A DNA stretch of 17,294 nucleotides from an uncultured Prevotella sp. (GTDB lineage Bacteria; Bacteroidota; Bacteroidia; Bacteroidales; Bacteroidaceae), in contig CAKQFW010000016.1 of assembly GCA_934230965.1 (NCBI GenBank), positions 1 through 17,294 on the forward strand, in the 5' to 3' direction. Both the position numbers and the translations under genes were made by a program. The notes beneath the pieces were generated by a model, which ran no database searches, was not told the origin of the DNA, and worked only from the letters and a program-made list of their open reading frames with translations. Below, one piece after another: positions 1 through 11,576 of this stretch. Positions within the stretch are counted from its first letter, which is position 1. Each line of letters opens with the position of its first letter.

Positions 1-75
1 TCAGGTTGTAAAACCAAGGGTTTTAGGGTGCGAAACCAAGGGTTTCAGGACGTGAAACCAAGGGTTTTGCAAACG
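1..75. repeat. 22-bp-period tandem repeat with palindromic core
   Basis: Three copies of a 13-base core, AAACCAAGGGTTT, begin at 11, 33 and 55, exactly 22 bases apart. Each core is a small inverted repeat (AAACC and GGTTT around AAG). The 9-base linkers differ between copies. The first ten bases of the window resemble the linkers at 23-32 and 45-54, so the array probably continues to the left. A 22-base period is not a multiple of three, which argues against coding sequence. The function is unknown; it could be a dispersed intergenic repeat or a set of protein-binding sites about two helical turns apart. Confidence 0.75.
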
Positions 76-308
76 AGTGGTATCAACTTTGAAAAGTGTA
101 AGTAGCGCCACTACATTTGCTTACAGATTATTACTACTTTCACTTTTATTAAGTTAAAATCAGTCATTCCTCCGTTTTGTATATTTATGCAATTTTGGGG
201 ATGCGAGGATGTCAAGACAATATCTGATAAACTACAATATTGAAGCAAAAGACACTTTTATTTTATATACCCAAAGCGGTCAGACGGGCGTCACGCCACG
301 CCTTCATA
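76..308. other. Non-coding region downstream of the beta-galactosidase
   Basis: This A+T-rich stretch lies beyond the stop codon of the GH2 gene. I see no convincing gene on either strand. No strong hairpin followed by a T-run serves as a terminator for the GH2 transcript, although GGCGT and ACGCC near 285-300 could form a very tight stem. Confidence 0.5.
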
Positions 309-3935
<3,627 letters not shown>

Positions 3936-3954
3936 TTATAATCTGTTCAGGGCG

Positions 3955-3962
3955 CTAAGTTA
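3955..3962 (-). promoter_or_regulatory. Weak candidate -7 element for the GH2 gene
   Basis: On the minus strand this reads TAACTTAG, one mismatch from the Bacteroides-type -7 consensus TAnnTTTG. It lies about 70 nt upstream of the beta-galactosidase start. No TTTG is found at the expected -33 distance, so the call is tentative. Confidence 0.25.
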
Positions 3963-3965
3963 ATA

Positions 3966-3991
3966 AAAATTTACCACTTGCCTAAGCAAGA
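3966..3991 (-). terminator. Possible weak terminator after the cvfB-like gene
   Basis: On the minus strand, CTTGC-TTAG-GCAAG (3978-3991) can form a 5-bp stem with a 4-base loop, followed a few bases later by AAATTTTT. It lies about 40 nt past the stop codon of the S1-domain gene. The stem is short and the T-run is not adjacent, so this is only a candidate end for the 4-gene operon. Confidence 0.3.
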
Positions 3992-4029
3992 ACTATTAGC
4001 ACATACCAAGGCATGCAAACCTTAAATTA

Positions 4030-4881
4030 TTAATCTTCAGCCTTTTCAAGCAGCTGTATATGCAAGTCGGCAATGCTGATGAGATGTTTTTTATACAAGT
4101 CGCCCACCGCACGCTTAAACACCTTTTTGCTGACATGAAACTCGCGTTTAATATCTTCGGCCTCGCTCTTATCGCCAAAGGGGCACGTGCCACCATGTTC
4201 TTGCAGATATTGCAGCAAGGTATCGGCAAAGTCGAGCGTCTGTCGGCGGCCCGTAGGTTGCAGTGTGATGTCGAGTTTGCCATCAAGACGAATATTATCA
4301 ATGTAGCCCTCAACGCGGTCGCCTGTGTGTAGGGGGCAGAACACCTGGTCGTCGTACACCAGTCCGGCATATCGGTTGTTTACAATCACCTTGAAACCCA
4401 GGTCAGTCTTCTGCCATACCAGCAGGTCGGCCTTCGAGTAGCGTTTCACCTCGGGGCGTCCTTGTGCCAGATAGCGTTCTACCTTTGCCGATGCTACGAT
4501 GCGGTAGCTTTCTTCATCAATATGCACATGCACAATGTAGCTACGTCCTTGCTCCATGCGCATCTTTTGTTCGCGGAAGGGGCAGAACAGGTCTTTCATC
4601 AAGCCCCACTTTAAGAACGCGCCATATTCGTTCACCCATGCCACCTCAAGGTAAGCAAAGTCGCCTACCTTTGCCAGTGGTGTCTCGGTGGTAGCCACCA
4701 GTCGTTCGTCTTGGTCGAGATAGAGAAAAACTTCAATCTCGTCGCCCACGTTTACCCCTTCGGGCACATAACGTTTGGGCAACAGTATCTCGCCCTCACG
4801 TCCACCATCGAGATAAAGTCCGAAGTCGACGCGCTTCACTATTTTCAGTCGGTTGTAGTCGCCTAATTGTATTTTTGCCAT
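4030..4881 (-). CDS. cvfB: CvfB-like S1 RNA-binding protein
   Basis: This cytoplasmic protein of 283 residues matches the CvfB/YitL family (COG2996), RNA-binding proteins with S1 folds and a C-terminal winged helix; CvfB affects virulence-gene expression in Staphylococcus. The S1-like units are at about 1-62 (note FGLYLDGGREGEILLP), 65-130 (YGAFLKWGLMKDLFCPF) and 150-212 (YAGLVYDDQVF). The winged-helix part is about 215-280 (KSEAEDIKREFHVSKKVFKRA). Length is normal for the family. The start lies 6 nt after the LolD-type gene stop, so it is the last gene of the operon that starts with the MATE exporter. Its role in this organism, and why it travels with transporters, is not evident from sequence. 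Family assignment is confident; the symbol is by family resemblance. Confidence 0.88.
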   Translation of the reverse strand: MAKIQLGDYNRLKIVKRVDFGLYLDGGREGEILLPKRYVPEGVNVGDEIEVFLYLDQDERLVATTETPLAKVGDFAYLEVAWVNEYGAFLKWGLMKDLFCPFREQKMRMEQGRSYIVHVHIDEESYRIVASAKVERYLAQGRPEVKRYSKADLLVWQKTDLGFKVIVNNRYAGLVYDDQVFCPLHTGDRVEGYIDNIRLDGKLDITLQPTGRRQTLDFADTLLQYLQEHGGTCPFGDKSEAEDIKREFHVSKKVFKRAVGDLYKKHLISIADLHIQLLEKAED

Positions 4882-4887
4882 AATTTA

Positions 4888-5580
4888 TTAGTTTGTTAGT
4901 TGACGAGTGCTCTCATTTTCCTCACTTTCCTCTACCACTTTTCCATCGCAAAGGTGAATGGTGCGGTCGGTGATAGAGGCCAGATGGTCGTCGTGTGTCA
5001 CGATGACGAAGGTTTGGCCGAAGCGATCGCGAAGGTCGAAGAACAGCTGGTGCAGCTCGGCCTTGTTTTTCGAGTCGAGGCTACCGCTGGGCTCATCGGC
5101 CAATATCACGGCAGGATGGTTCATCAGTGCTCGTGCCACGGCCACACGCTGTTTCTCACCACCCGACAGTTCGGCTGGTTTGTGCTGTGCACGGTCAGTA
5201 AGGCCCATAAAGTCGAGCAACTGCAGCGCCCGTTCTTTTGCTTCAGCCCGTCCTTTTCCCGCTATGAAGGCGGGTATCATGATGTTTTCTAATGCCGAAA
5301 ACTCGGGCAGCAACTGATGAAACTGGAACACGAAGCCTATCTTTTCGTTTCTGAAGCAGCTCAGCGCCTTTCCCTTCAGCGTGCTCACATCGGTTCCGTC
5401 GATAACAATTTGTCCGCCATCGGCCTTATCCAGTGTACCAATTATCTGTAGCAACGTGGTCTTTCCAGCGCCGCTGGGGCCCACGATGCTCACCACCTCG
5501 CCTTTGTCAACATGCAGGTCAATGCCTTTCAGCACCTGCAGCGAGCCAAAACTCTTTGTGATATTTTTAATGTCAATCAT
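4888..5580 (-). CDS. lolD: LolD/MacB-type ABC transporter ATPase
   Basis: This is the ATP-binding subunit (230 residues) of a LolD/MacB-type ABC system, a group that extracts lipoproteins from the inner membrane or drives mechanotransmission-type efflux. All nucleotide-binding motifs are present: Walker A GPSGAGKT (34-41), Q-loop Q86, signature LSGGEKQ (138-144), Walker B VILADEP (158-164, catalytic E163) and H196 in the switch loop. The segment around 85-105 ([16 protein letters not shown]) is typical of LolD. The ATG overlaps the stop of the upstream antiporter gene in an ATGA arrangement, which suggests translational coupling. No LolC/LolE-like permease is encoded in the window, so the membrane partner must be elsewhere. 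The ATPase call is near certain; lolD rather than another MacB-type ATPase is inferred. Confidence 0.9.
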   Translation of the reverse strand: MIDIKNITKSFGSLQVLKGIDLHVDKGEVVSIVGPSGAGKTTLLQIIGTLDKADGGQIVIDGTDVSTLKGKALSCFRNEKIGFVFQFHQLLPEFSALENIMIPAFIAGKGRAEAKERALQLLDFMGLTDRAQHKPAELSGGEKQRVAVARALMNHPAVILADEPSGSLDSKNKAELHQLFFDLRDRFGQTFVIVTHDDHLASITDRTIHLCDGKVVEESEENESTRQLTN

Positions 5581-7709
5581 TTTCTATATAATTTTGATAG
5601 ATGGTTATGCAACCATTCGCGTACGATAGCGTATGCGCTGCGTTCCTCTTGATGTTGCGGTTGTGCGAAGGTCATCTCGTCCATGGGGTCGCCATGCTGG
5701 TCGGGGAAGACGATGATAAGGTTCTTTCCCGAGAAATGCTCCTTAATTTCTTCAGGCAGATGTTCTAGCGCGTTCTTATACGACACTGTGCCCTTACGTG
5801 CAGCAATGACGATGAACAGATGGTCTTCAGATATCGACTCGGCCAATCGTGGCATCTCGTTCCAGTGGTTCATCTGCTGATATTCAACGCGCATCTCGCG
5901 ATGTCGGTTATTAAGATAGTTGTTGATGAGCGCCAGCGTGTCGCTACGTCCGTGGAACACGGTGCGGCACTCGAGGTTTACAGACAGGCGAGCAATGCGC
6001 TCAAGCCAGCGATAGAAGCCTGGTTCAAACTGCGCTCGTGAGGGCACCGCCACCTCTATTCGACGTATGGTGCTGAGGGGTTGCTTTAGTCGGGCCATCA
6101 CTATTTGGCGGTTTAGGCCATTGAACAGACTCTGATGAAACTCGCCCCAGAATTTTGCCGACACCTCTTTATGCATGTGCATACCGATGATAATTTCTGA
6201 CGCACGAAACTCTTTAAAGGCATGCTTGATGCCGTTAGCAATATTAGCTGCTACGCGCACCTGTGTTTGCATCTTCACATCAGCGGCAGCAGCATATTGC
6301 TGCATACGTTCCAGCAGGCGTTGTCCTGCCTCTTGGTTACGTAGCATCTCGTCGTCGTCATACACCACCGACAGGCCCACAAGGCTACGCCCCAACTTGT
6401 GATTGCGCATCATCAGGGCGAGGTTTACCAGTCGGGTAGCATACTCGGGATATTTCATCGGGATAAGTATCTTCTCATCATCCTTTTCATTCTCTTGTGG
6501 CAGCTCCTTATCGCGCAGTGTTATCTGCTGTGCCGACTGTTCGGTAACGATGGTCGAGATGATGCACGTAAACAATATCATCATCACCACAGCGTTCAGT
6601 ATCTCATCGTCAACAAGGTATGCGCCGTTGGGCATCTTCATGCGCATGCCCACCATCACCATAGCAATGGCGCCTGCGGCATGGGCCGAGGTTAGGCCAA
6701 ACATCATTTTACCCGATGAGGGAGGCAAACGAAACATCCAGCACGACAGGTAGGCGGCCACGGCTTTACCCAAGGTGCCAAACACCACGATGACGGCCAG
6801 CACCCCAAGGATAGAGCCTCCAGCAAACATCAGGCGCACATTGATAAGCATGCCTACGCCAATAAGGAAGTAAGGGATAAACAAGGCGTTGCCGATAAAC
6901 TCGATACGGTTCATCAGTGGCGAGAGGTGCGGTATGTAGCGGTTCATGATGATACCCGCCAAGAAGGCACCGAAGATGCCCTCAACGCCTATCATCTCGC
7001 TCATGGCAGCACTCATAAACAGCATGGCCAGCACAAAGATAAACTGCATCACGGCATCGCTATAGCGGCGCAAGAACCAGCGCGCCAAGCGAGGAATAAC
7101 CAAGGCCATCAAGACACAATAGCCCACAAACTTGCCCACGAATAAAAGCCAAAAGTCGACTCCCGTGTCGCCATTATTAGCTGCCACCAAGGCCGCCAAC
7201 ATAACCAGCGCCATGAGCAACGACAACATCGACGAGCCCACACTCAGCGCCACACTGGGCTTGCGTTGTAGGCCGTATCGGCTCACGATAGGATAAGCAA
7301 TAAGGGTGTTTGAGGCCATGATGCAGCCCAGTAACATAGAGGCTTCGTGTGAATAATGCAAAACCCAGAAAGCCATAGAATAAGTGAGCAGCAAGGGCAC
7401 AAAACAGGTGAGCACACCGAAGATGCCAAAGCGCAAGAGGTTCTTTCGCACCCCTTCAATGTCCATCTCCAGCGCTGCCAAGAACATAATATAATAAAGG
7501 CCCACCTTGCCAAACAGCTCAAACGAGTTGTCGCGCTCTAAAATATTAAAGCCATACTGTCCTACCGCTACGCCTGCCAGCACCATGCCTATGATGTGTG
7601 GTATGCGCAACTTACCCATGATAATAGGTGCCAGCAAGATAATTACCAGCACCACCAGAAATACCAGTGTGGGGTCGGTGATAGGAAAATATTGTGCAAG
7701 GTTTAGCAT
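5577..7709 (-). CDS. CPA2-type cation:proton antiporter with tandem USP-like C-terminal region
   Basis: The protein has 710 residues if started at ATG 7709. That start gives a normal hydrophobic N-terminus and lies 13 nt after the MATE stop; a longer reading frame back to 7802 would overlap the MATE gene by about 80 nt. Residues about 12-390 form some 12-13 membrane segments with CPA2 (KefB/NapA-like) hallmarks: FLAALEMD (76-83), [12 protein letters not shown] (241-252) and [13 protein letters not shown] (338-350). Residues about 415-710 are soluble and look like two universal-stress-protein-like units. The expected Asp-Asp or Asn-Asp pair of the transport core is not visible near 157-170, where [10 protein letters not shown] stands. 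It probably exchanges Na+ or K+ for H+ in the inner membrane, with the tail as a regulatory sensor; ion specificity is unknown. Confidence 0.88.
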   Translation of the reverse strand: MLNLAQYFPITDPTLVFLVVLVIILLAPIIMGKLRIPHIIGMVLAGVAVGQYGFNILERDNSFELFGKVGLYYIMFLAALEMDIEGVRKNLLRFGIFGVLTCFVPLLLTYSMAFWVLHYSHEASMLLGCIMASNTLIAYPIVSRYGLQRKPSVALSVGSSMLSLLMALVMLAALVAANNGDTGVDFWLLFVGKFVGYCVLMALVIPRLARWFLRRYSDAVMQFIFVLAMLFMSAAMSEMIGVEGIFGAFLAGIIMNRYIPHLSPLMNRIEFIGNALFIPYFLIGVGMLINVRLMFAGGSILGVLAVIVVFGTLGKAVAAYLSCWMFRLPPSSGKMMFGLTSAHAAGAIAMVMVGMRMKMPNGAYLVDDEILNAVVMMILFTCIISTIVTEQSAQQITLRDKELPQENEKDDEKILIPMKYPEYATRLVNLALMMRNHKLGRSLVGLSVVYDDDEMLRNQEAGQRLLERMQQYAAAADVKMQTQVRVAANIANGIKHAFKEFRASEIIIGMHMHKEVSAKFWGEFHQSLFNGLNRQIVMARLKQPLSTIRRIEVAVPSRAQFEPGFYRWLERIARLSVNLECRTVFHGRSDTLALINNYLNNRHREMRVEYQQMNHWNEMPRLAESISEDHLFIVIAARKGTVSYKNALEHLPEEIKEHFSGKNLIIVFPDQHGDPMDEMTFAQPQHQEERSAYAIVREWLHNHLSKLYRK

Positions 7710-7722
7710 ATCATTGTTTTTA

Positions 7723-9120
7723 TTATTTCTTTGTTGTAGCAAGCACGGTGCCATGATCCATCCATCGGCCACGCAACAGCCGAATGAGGAACATGATGCC
7801 ACGGAATGTTAGTTCGATGGCCATGGCTACCCACACGCCGCGCAAGCCATATTGCGGAGCCAGCAAGGCAGCCAGCGAGAGGCGCACACACCACATTGAT
7901 AGCAAATTGAGAAGCATGGGACGCAACGTATCGCCAGCGCCCACGCACACACAATAGGTAACGATAGAGGCTGCAAACATAGGTTCGGCCCAAGCCTCGA
8001 TGCGCAAACAGGTGATGCCCAACTGCCGTATCTCGTCAAGTGGTGTGAGTAGCGACATCAGTTCGGGGGCAAAGACATACATAACAAGGCCCATAACCGC
8101 CATCACCACCATGCCCAGCGTTACGGTAATGTGGGCAAAGCTGCGACACATGTCGCGCCTGCCAGCCCCTCGGCTCTGTCCCACCAGCGTGGTGGCAGCA
8201 TCGCCAATGCCGTAGCCCGGCATATAACATAGGCTCTCGGCTGTGATGGCAAACGTGTTGGCAGCGATGGCCACATTGCCCAGCGGAGCCACAATCATGG
8301 TGCTCACAATCTGCGCACCATTCATAAACACCGACTGCATAGCCATGGGTGTGCCTATCTTTAAGGCATGACGTATATAGTTGCCCACCAGGTTCCAGCC
8401 CCCAGTATCTTGTCCTAAAGCCAATATCTTGCTGCGCATCAAGGCATAATAGCCCTGAATAGTGGCACCCGAGATGATGGCCAGCGATGTACCCAAGGCA
8501 GCACCCATCACACCCCATTTCATAAAGTAGATAAAGAAGGCGTTGAACAGCACGTCGAGCACACACACCAGCACACTAACAATGCTGGGCACGCGCATGT
8601 TTCCAGCACATTTCAGCATATTGCCACACAGACCCGAAAACTGAAAGGCGGGCACCGTGAGGGCAAAGATAAGAAAATAGAGCGAGGCGTTGCGAGCAAT
8701 ATCGGCGCCACCACCCAGCCAGTAAGGCAGATACGGATAGATGATGAGGCCAATGATAGAGATGCTACAGCTCACGATGGCTGTGCCCACAATGCCATGC
8801 CTGAACACGGCGCGCGCCTTCACAAAGTCGTTGCCGCCAATATAGTGTGCCACCTGTACCGAGAAGCCCATGGCGGCAGCATTGGTGATGCTACCCATCA
8901 GCCATGTGGTGCTCTCCATCAGTCCGATTGATGCCGAAGCCTCAGCGCCAAGATGTCCCACCATAGCCGCATCAATAAAGAACATGAGCACGCTGGTTAT
9001 CTGTGCCAATATTGATGGTACACTTAGGCTGACAATGAGCTGCAGTTTCTCGGTCATTGTCATCTGTGCGCCATTGCGTATGTTGGCCAGTAAAGCGTCG
9101 GTCTTGTTTGTTGATTGCAT
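7723..9120 (-). CDS. MATE family multidrug/toxin exporter
   Basis: This 465-residue inner-membrane protein has about 12 hydrophobic segments arranged as two related halves, as in MATE transporters of the NorM/DinF superfamily, which expel cationic compounds in exchange for Na+ or H+. Typical stretches are VPSILAQITSVLMFFIDAAM near residues 34-53, followed by VGHLGAEASASIGL, and in the second half TPMAMQSVFMNGAQI and AANTFAITAESLCYMPGYGI. Length matches the family. The ATG at 9120 is followed by a short hydrophilic N-tail before the first membrane helix; an internal ATG at residue 20 is possible. It is the first gene of a four-gene operon, with a -7 promoter element about 70 nt upstream. The substrate cannot be deduced. 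Confidence 0.93.
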   Translation of the reverse strand: MQSTNKTDALLANIRNGAQMTMTEKLQLIVSLSVPSILAQITSVLMFFIDAAMVGHLGAEASASIGLMESTTWLMGSITNAAAMGFSVQVAHYIGGNDFVKARAVFRHGIVGTAIVSCSISIIGLIIYPYLPYWLGGGADIARNASLYFLIFALTVPAFQFSGLCGNMLKCAGNMRVPSIVSVLVCVLDVLFNAFFIYFMKWGVMGAALGTSLAIISGATIQGYYALMRSKILALGQDTGGWNLVGNYIRHALKIGTPMAMQSVFMNGAQIVSTMIVAPLGNVAIAANTFAITAESLCYMPGYGIGDAATTLVGQSRGAGRRDMCRSFAHITVTLGMVVMAVMGLVMYVFAPELMSLLTPLDEIRQLGITCLRIEAWAEPMFAASIVTYCVCVGAGDTLRPMLLNLLSMWCVRLSLAALLAPQYGLRGVWVAMAIELTFRGIMFLIRLLRGRWMDHGTVLATTKK

Positions 9121-9187
9121 GCGTGCGTATTGTGCCTATTTGTTATGCCTATTATTAATATAAATATGTCATACAGACATTTTCATG

Positions 9188-9195
9188 CAAAGTTA
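9188..9195 (-). promoter_or_regulatory. Bacteroides-type -7 promoter element for the MATE operon
   Basis: The minus strand reads TAACTTTG, an exact match to TAnnTTTG. It lies 67 nt upstream of the MATE start codon. There is no clear TTTG at the -33 distance; an A-run (minus strand) and CACGATTATGG occupy that area. Promoter assignment rests on the -7 match and on being at the head of a closely packed operon. Confidence 0.55.
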
Positions 9196-9251
9196 CTCCT
9201 TTTTTTTCATCCACCCACCATAATCGTGCCGAAAACCGTTGTTTTTGGTTT

Positions 9252-9295
9252 ACGCCTGTTACAGCCAAACGGGCTTGTACAACTGTAACAGACGT
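9252..9295 (-). repeat. Inverted repeat between GH84 and the MATE promoter
   Basis: ACGCCTGTTACAG (9252-9264) and CTGTAACAGACGT (9283-9295) are inverted copies with one mismatch in 13, and an 18-base gap. In minus-strand RNA the mismatch becomes a G-U pair. It lies 25-68 nt past the GH84 stop codon. No T-run follows on the minus strand, so it is not a classic intrinsic terminator. It could be a 3'-end stabilising hairpin or an operator upstream of the MATE promoter. Confidence 0.5.
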
Positions 9296-9319
9296 TATGG
9301 CAGCGTATGACAAGTAGGC

Positions 9320-11566
9320 TTATTGTGCCGACAAGCTAAAGTTTTTGAAGAACACGTCGAGCTGTTGGCCCGACACATTGGTGAGCTTTATGCGCGATGC
9401 TTTGGCCGAGCCAATGGTGGGAGCGCTGAGTGTAAACGGAGCTTCGCTGCTCTGTACCAGGGGCACGTCGCGCCACTTTCCATTGGTGAAGAGCTGCAAC
9501 TTAAAGGCCGAAGCCACATTGGGCACCTGCACGTCAAGGCCGAAGGCCGAGAAGATGACATTGCGGTCGGTAGCCAGGGTGAGTGAGGCATCGGCTGCCC
9601 AGTGTATCACCTCGTTGGCATCGGCTACGCTCACCTTGTCGCCCACCATGGTTACGGGCTGTGAGGCCAACTGCTCTACGGTGCTGGTGAGCTCGTAGGG
9701 GGCGGCCATGGCCATGCTGTCGAGCCGAGTGTGATAGCGGCGGTTGCCCTCGGTGGTAGCCTTGGTAAACAGGTCGTTCAGGGTGGGCAGCAGCACGCGC
9801 GTGCCTACTCTGATGCCTGGCTGCAAGGCATGACGCACGTTAGAGGTTTGCATCTGTTGCATAGTGTCGAGGGCCTTGCGAGCCTGGGCGTAAGCCTGTG
9901 TAAAGGCATCGGTTTGCGCTTGTGTGGCGGCGTTCGCAGTCTTTTCCTTGGCTGTCATCTTAGCCATATTGCACACAGCGGTGCCATAATCGGCCAAGCA
10001 TTGCGTGTACAGCAACCATGGGCGCAACTCGCGAGCTAAGGCGGGTTTTGTGGTGTCGGCCAGCAAGGTGTCGCAGGCCTGACGCAAGGTGGTGCAGCGG
10101 TCGGCCAGACTCTCAATGGCTACGATGTCGCCTTGTAGCGCCCGTTGTGCCTCGATCGTCATCTCGTCGCCCTCGGCCCGTCGGTATCCGTGCCCGTTTT
10201 GTCCTAAGTCTTTGTTATACAGGGAAAAGGTGCGCAAGGCATCGGTATGGGCGGGCAGCACCTCGTGGGTGGCCTGAAGCCAGTTTTCGTAAGGGCGATA
10301 TGCCTTCATGTTCCATGTATAGTCGGCCACACCGTAGAGCGCTATCTTCGATGCCTCGGCATGCTCCATAGGGTTCGACACAAAGCCTGAGAGCAAGGGG
10401 GCAATGTCGGTACCGTTGCCATAAACGGGGCCCAGCAAGATGCGCTCTCGCACATAGTCGCTCACAGGATAGTTCCACCAGATGTAAGCGTTTCGGCCAA
10501 TGCGGCTGTTAATCCATTGCATGGTTTCGAGGTCGATGTCGGCCACCACAGCGTTGCCCGTCCACATTACCTGTATGTCGGGGTCAAGGTCTTTTCCTAA
10601 GGCGCGCAGATAGGTGTCGTTGCTATCGGTCCACGAACGGTTATAGATGGTGGGGCACATCACCAGTGGTGCTACATCGTTGTGCTTCTTTCTGAAGTTG
10701 TGCTCTACATCGTTTAGCAACTGAGCCTGTCGGTCGGGGCGTGTGCCTTCGCCCGTAATATCGTCGAAAAACACAGCAAACGAGCGCACCCCCAGTGCAT
10801 ACATATCTTCCAACTTAGCCACCAGCGAGTCGCGGTCGGCCTTATCCCAACGAATATCTACGCCAGGATGAATGGCCCAACAAAAGTCGACGGCGTGCGC
10901 CTTGGCATAATTGCATAGTTGCTGTATGCGTTCGGCCTCGGCCTTAGGATAAGGCTTACGCCAGAAGCGTCGGTGGTACAAGTCGTCTTTGGGGCCATAG
11001 ATATAGGTGTTCATCTTATGTCGGCCATAGAAGGCTATCTGGCTGAGTCGTGCCTCATGGCTCCACGGTGTGCCATAAAAGCCCTCTACGGTGCCACGCA
11101 CAGGGGTGTCGGGCCAGTCGGTCACGGTGCCATACTGCATTTTTCCGCCTTCCATGCTCTGCAGCAAGGTTTGCACGCCATAGTAGAGGCCGCGCTCGTC
11201 GGCGCCTATAATCACGATGCCCTTTTCGTTCACCTTTAGCTGATAGCCTTCGGCTTTCAGTGCAGTGGGTTTGTCAAGCGCCTTTAGGCAGCGGTCGCCC
11301 ACCACGCCCAAGGTGACGGTGAAGGGTGCCTTCTTGTTTTGTGCAATGTGTGTGGTGCCCTCGGTGAGCGCCTTGAGGGCTGCCGAGCTGAGGCGTTGCT
11401 TGTCGCAGCGCAAGGCCCACTGTGTGGGCTGGTTTACCATTGCCGCAACCGAGGTTTCAACCTGTTGCGGCACGGGGCACACTCGTGCAAACTGTGCTGT
11501 GGTGTTTGTTGTGCTCAGCCATGCCAGTGCCGAGATGGCAGTAGTGAGAATTTGGGTTCGTTTCAT
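9320..11566 (-). CDS. Secreted GH84 beta-N-acetylglucosaminidase (O-GlcNAcase-like)
   Basis: This 748-residue exported enzyme is predicted to remove terminal beta-linked N-acetylglucosamine by substrate-assisted catalysis. Residues 1-24 are a signal peptide (SALAWLSTTNTTAQ). About 27-150 form the GH20b-like alpha/beta domain. The GH84 catalytic barrel starts near 155 with RGTVEGFYGTPWSHEARL and NTYIYGPKDDLYHR. The catalytic pair is D268-D269 in VFFDDITGEG, equivalent to the two aspartates of Bacteroides thetaiotaomicron GH84. Further GH84 marks are QVMWTGN and YIWWNYPVSDY. A helical region and a beta-rich, F5/8-like domain (about 610-748) follow. Length matches Bacteroides GH84 enzymes. Its start is 10 nt after the helical-repeat gene, so both are probably co-transcribed. 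Likely substrates are host mucin or other GlcNAc-capped glycans; this is inference. Confidence 0.94.
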   Translation of the reverse strand: MKRTQILTTAISALAWLSTTNTTAQFARVCPVPQQVETSVAAMVNQPTQWALRCDKQRLSSAALKALTEGTTHIAQNKKAPFTVTLGVVGDRCLKALDKPTALKAEGYQLKVNEKGIVIIGADERGLYYGVQTLLQSMEGGKMQYGTVTDWPDTPVRGTVEGFYGTPWSHEARLSQIAFYGRHKMNTYIYGPKDDLYHRRFWRKPYPKAEAERIQQLCNYAKAHAVDFCWAIHPGVDIRWDKADRDSLVAKLEDMYALGVRSFAVFFDDITGEGTRPDRQAQLLNDVEHNFRKKHNDVAPLVMCPTIYNRSWTDSNDTYLRALGKDLDPDIQVMWTGNAVVADIDLETMQWINSRIGRNAYIWWNYPVSDYVRERILLGPVYGNGTDIAPLLSGFVSNPMEHAEASKIALYGVADYTWNMKAYRPYENWLQATHEVLPAHTDALRTFSLYNKDLGQNGHGYRRAEGDEMTIEAQRALQGDIVAIESLADRCTTLRQACDTLLADTTKPALARELRPWLLYTQCLADYGTAVCNMAKMTAKEKTANAATQAQTDAFTQAYAQARKALDTMQQMQTSNVRHALQPGIRVGTRVLLPTLNDLFTKATTEGNRRYHTRLDSMAMAAPYELTSTVEQLASQPVTMVGDKVSVADANEVIHWAADASLTLATDRNVIFSAFGLDVQVPNVASAFKLQLFTNGKWRDVPLVQSSEAPFTLSAPTIGSAKASRIKLTNVSGQQLDVFFKNFSLSAQ

Positions 11567-11576
11567 ATAGGTAGTA

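Noticed and set aside
1..75. CRISPR array
   Set aside because: The repeated core is only 13 bases and the linkers are 9 bases, far shorter than CRISPR repeats and spacers, and no cas gene is present.
7710..7802. N-terminal extension of the antiporter by 31 codons
   Set aside because: It overlaps the end of the MATE gene and gives a Cys-rich, non-family N-terminus; ATG 7709 gives the expected start of the first membrane segment.
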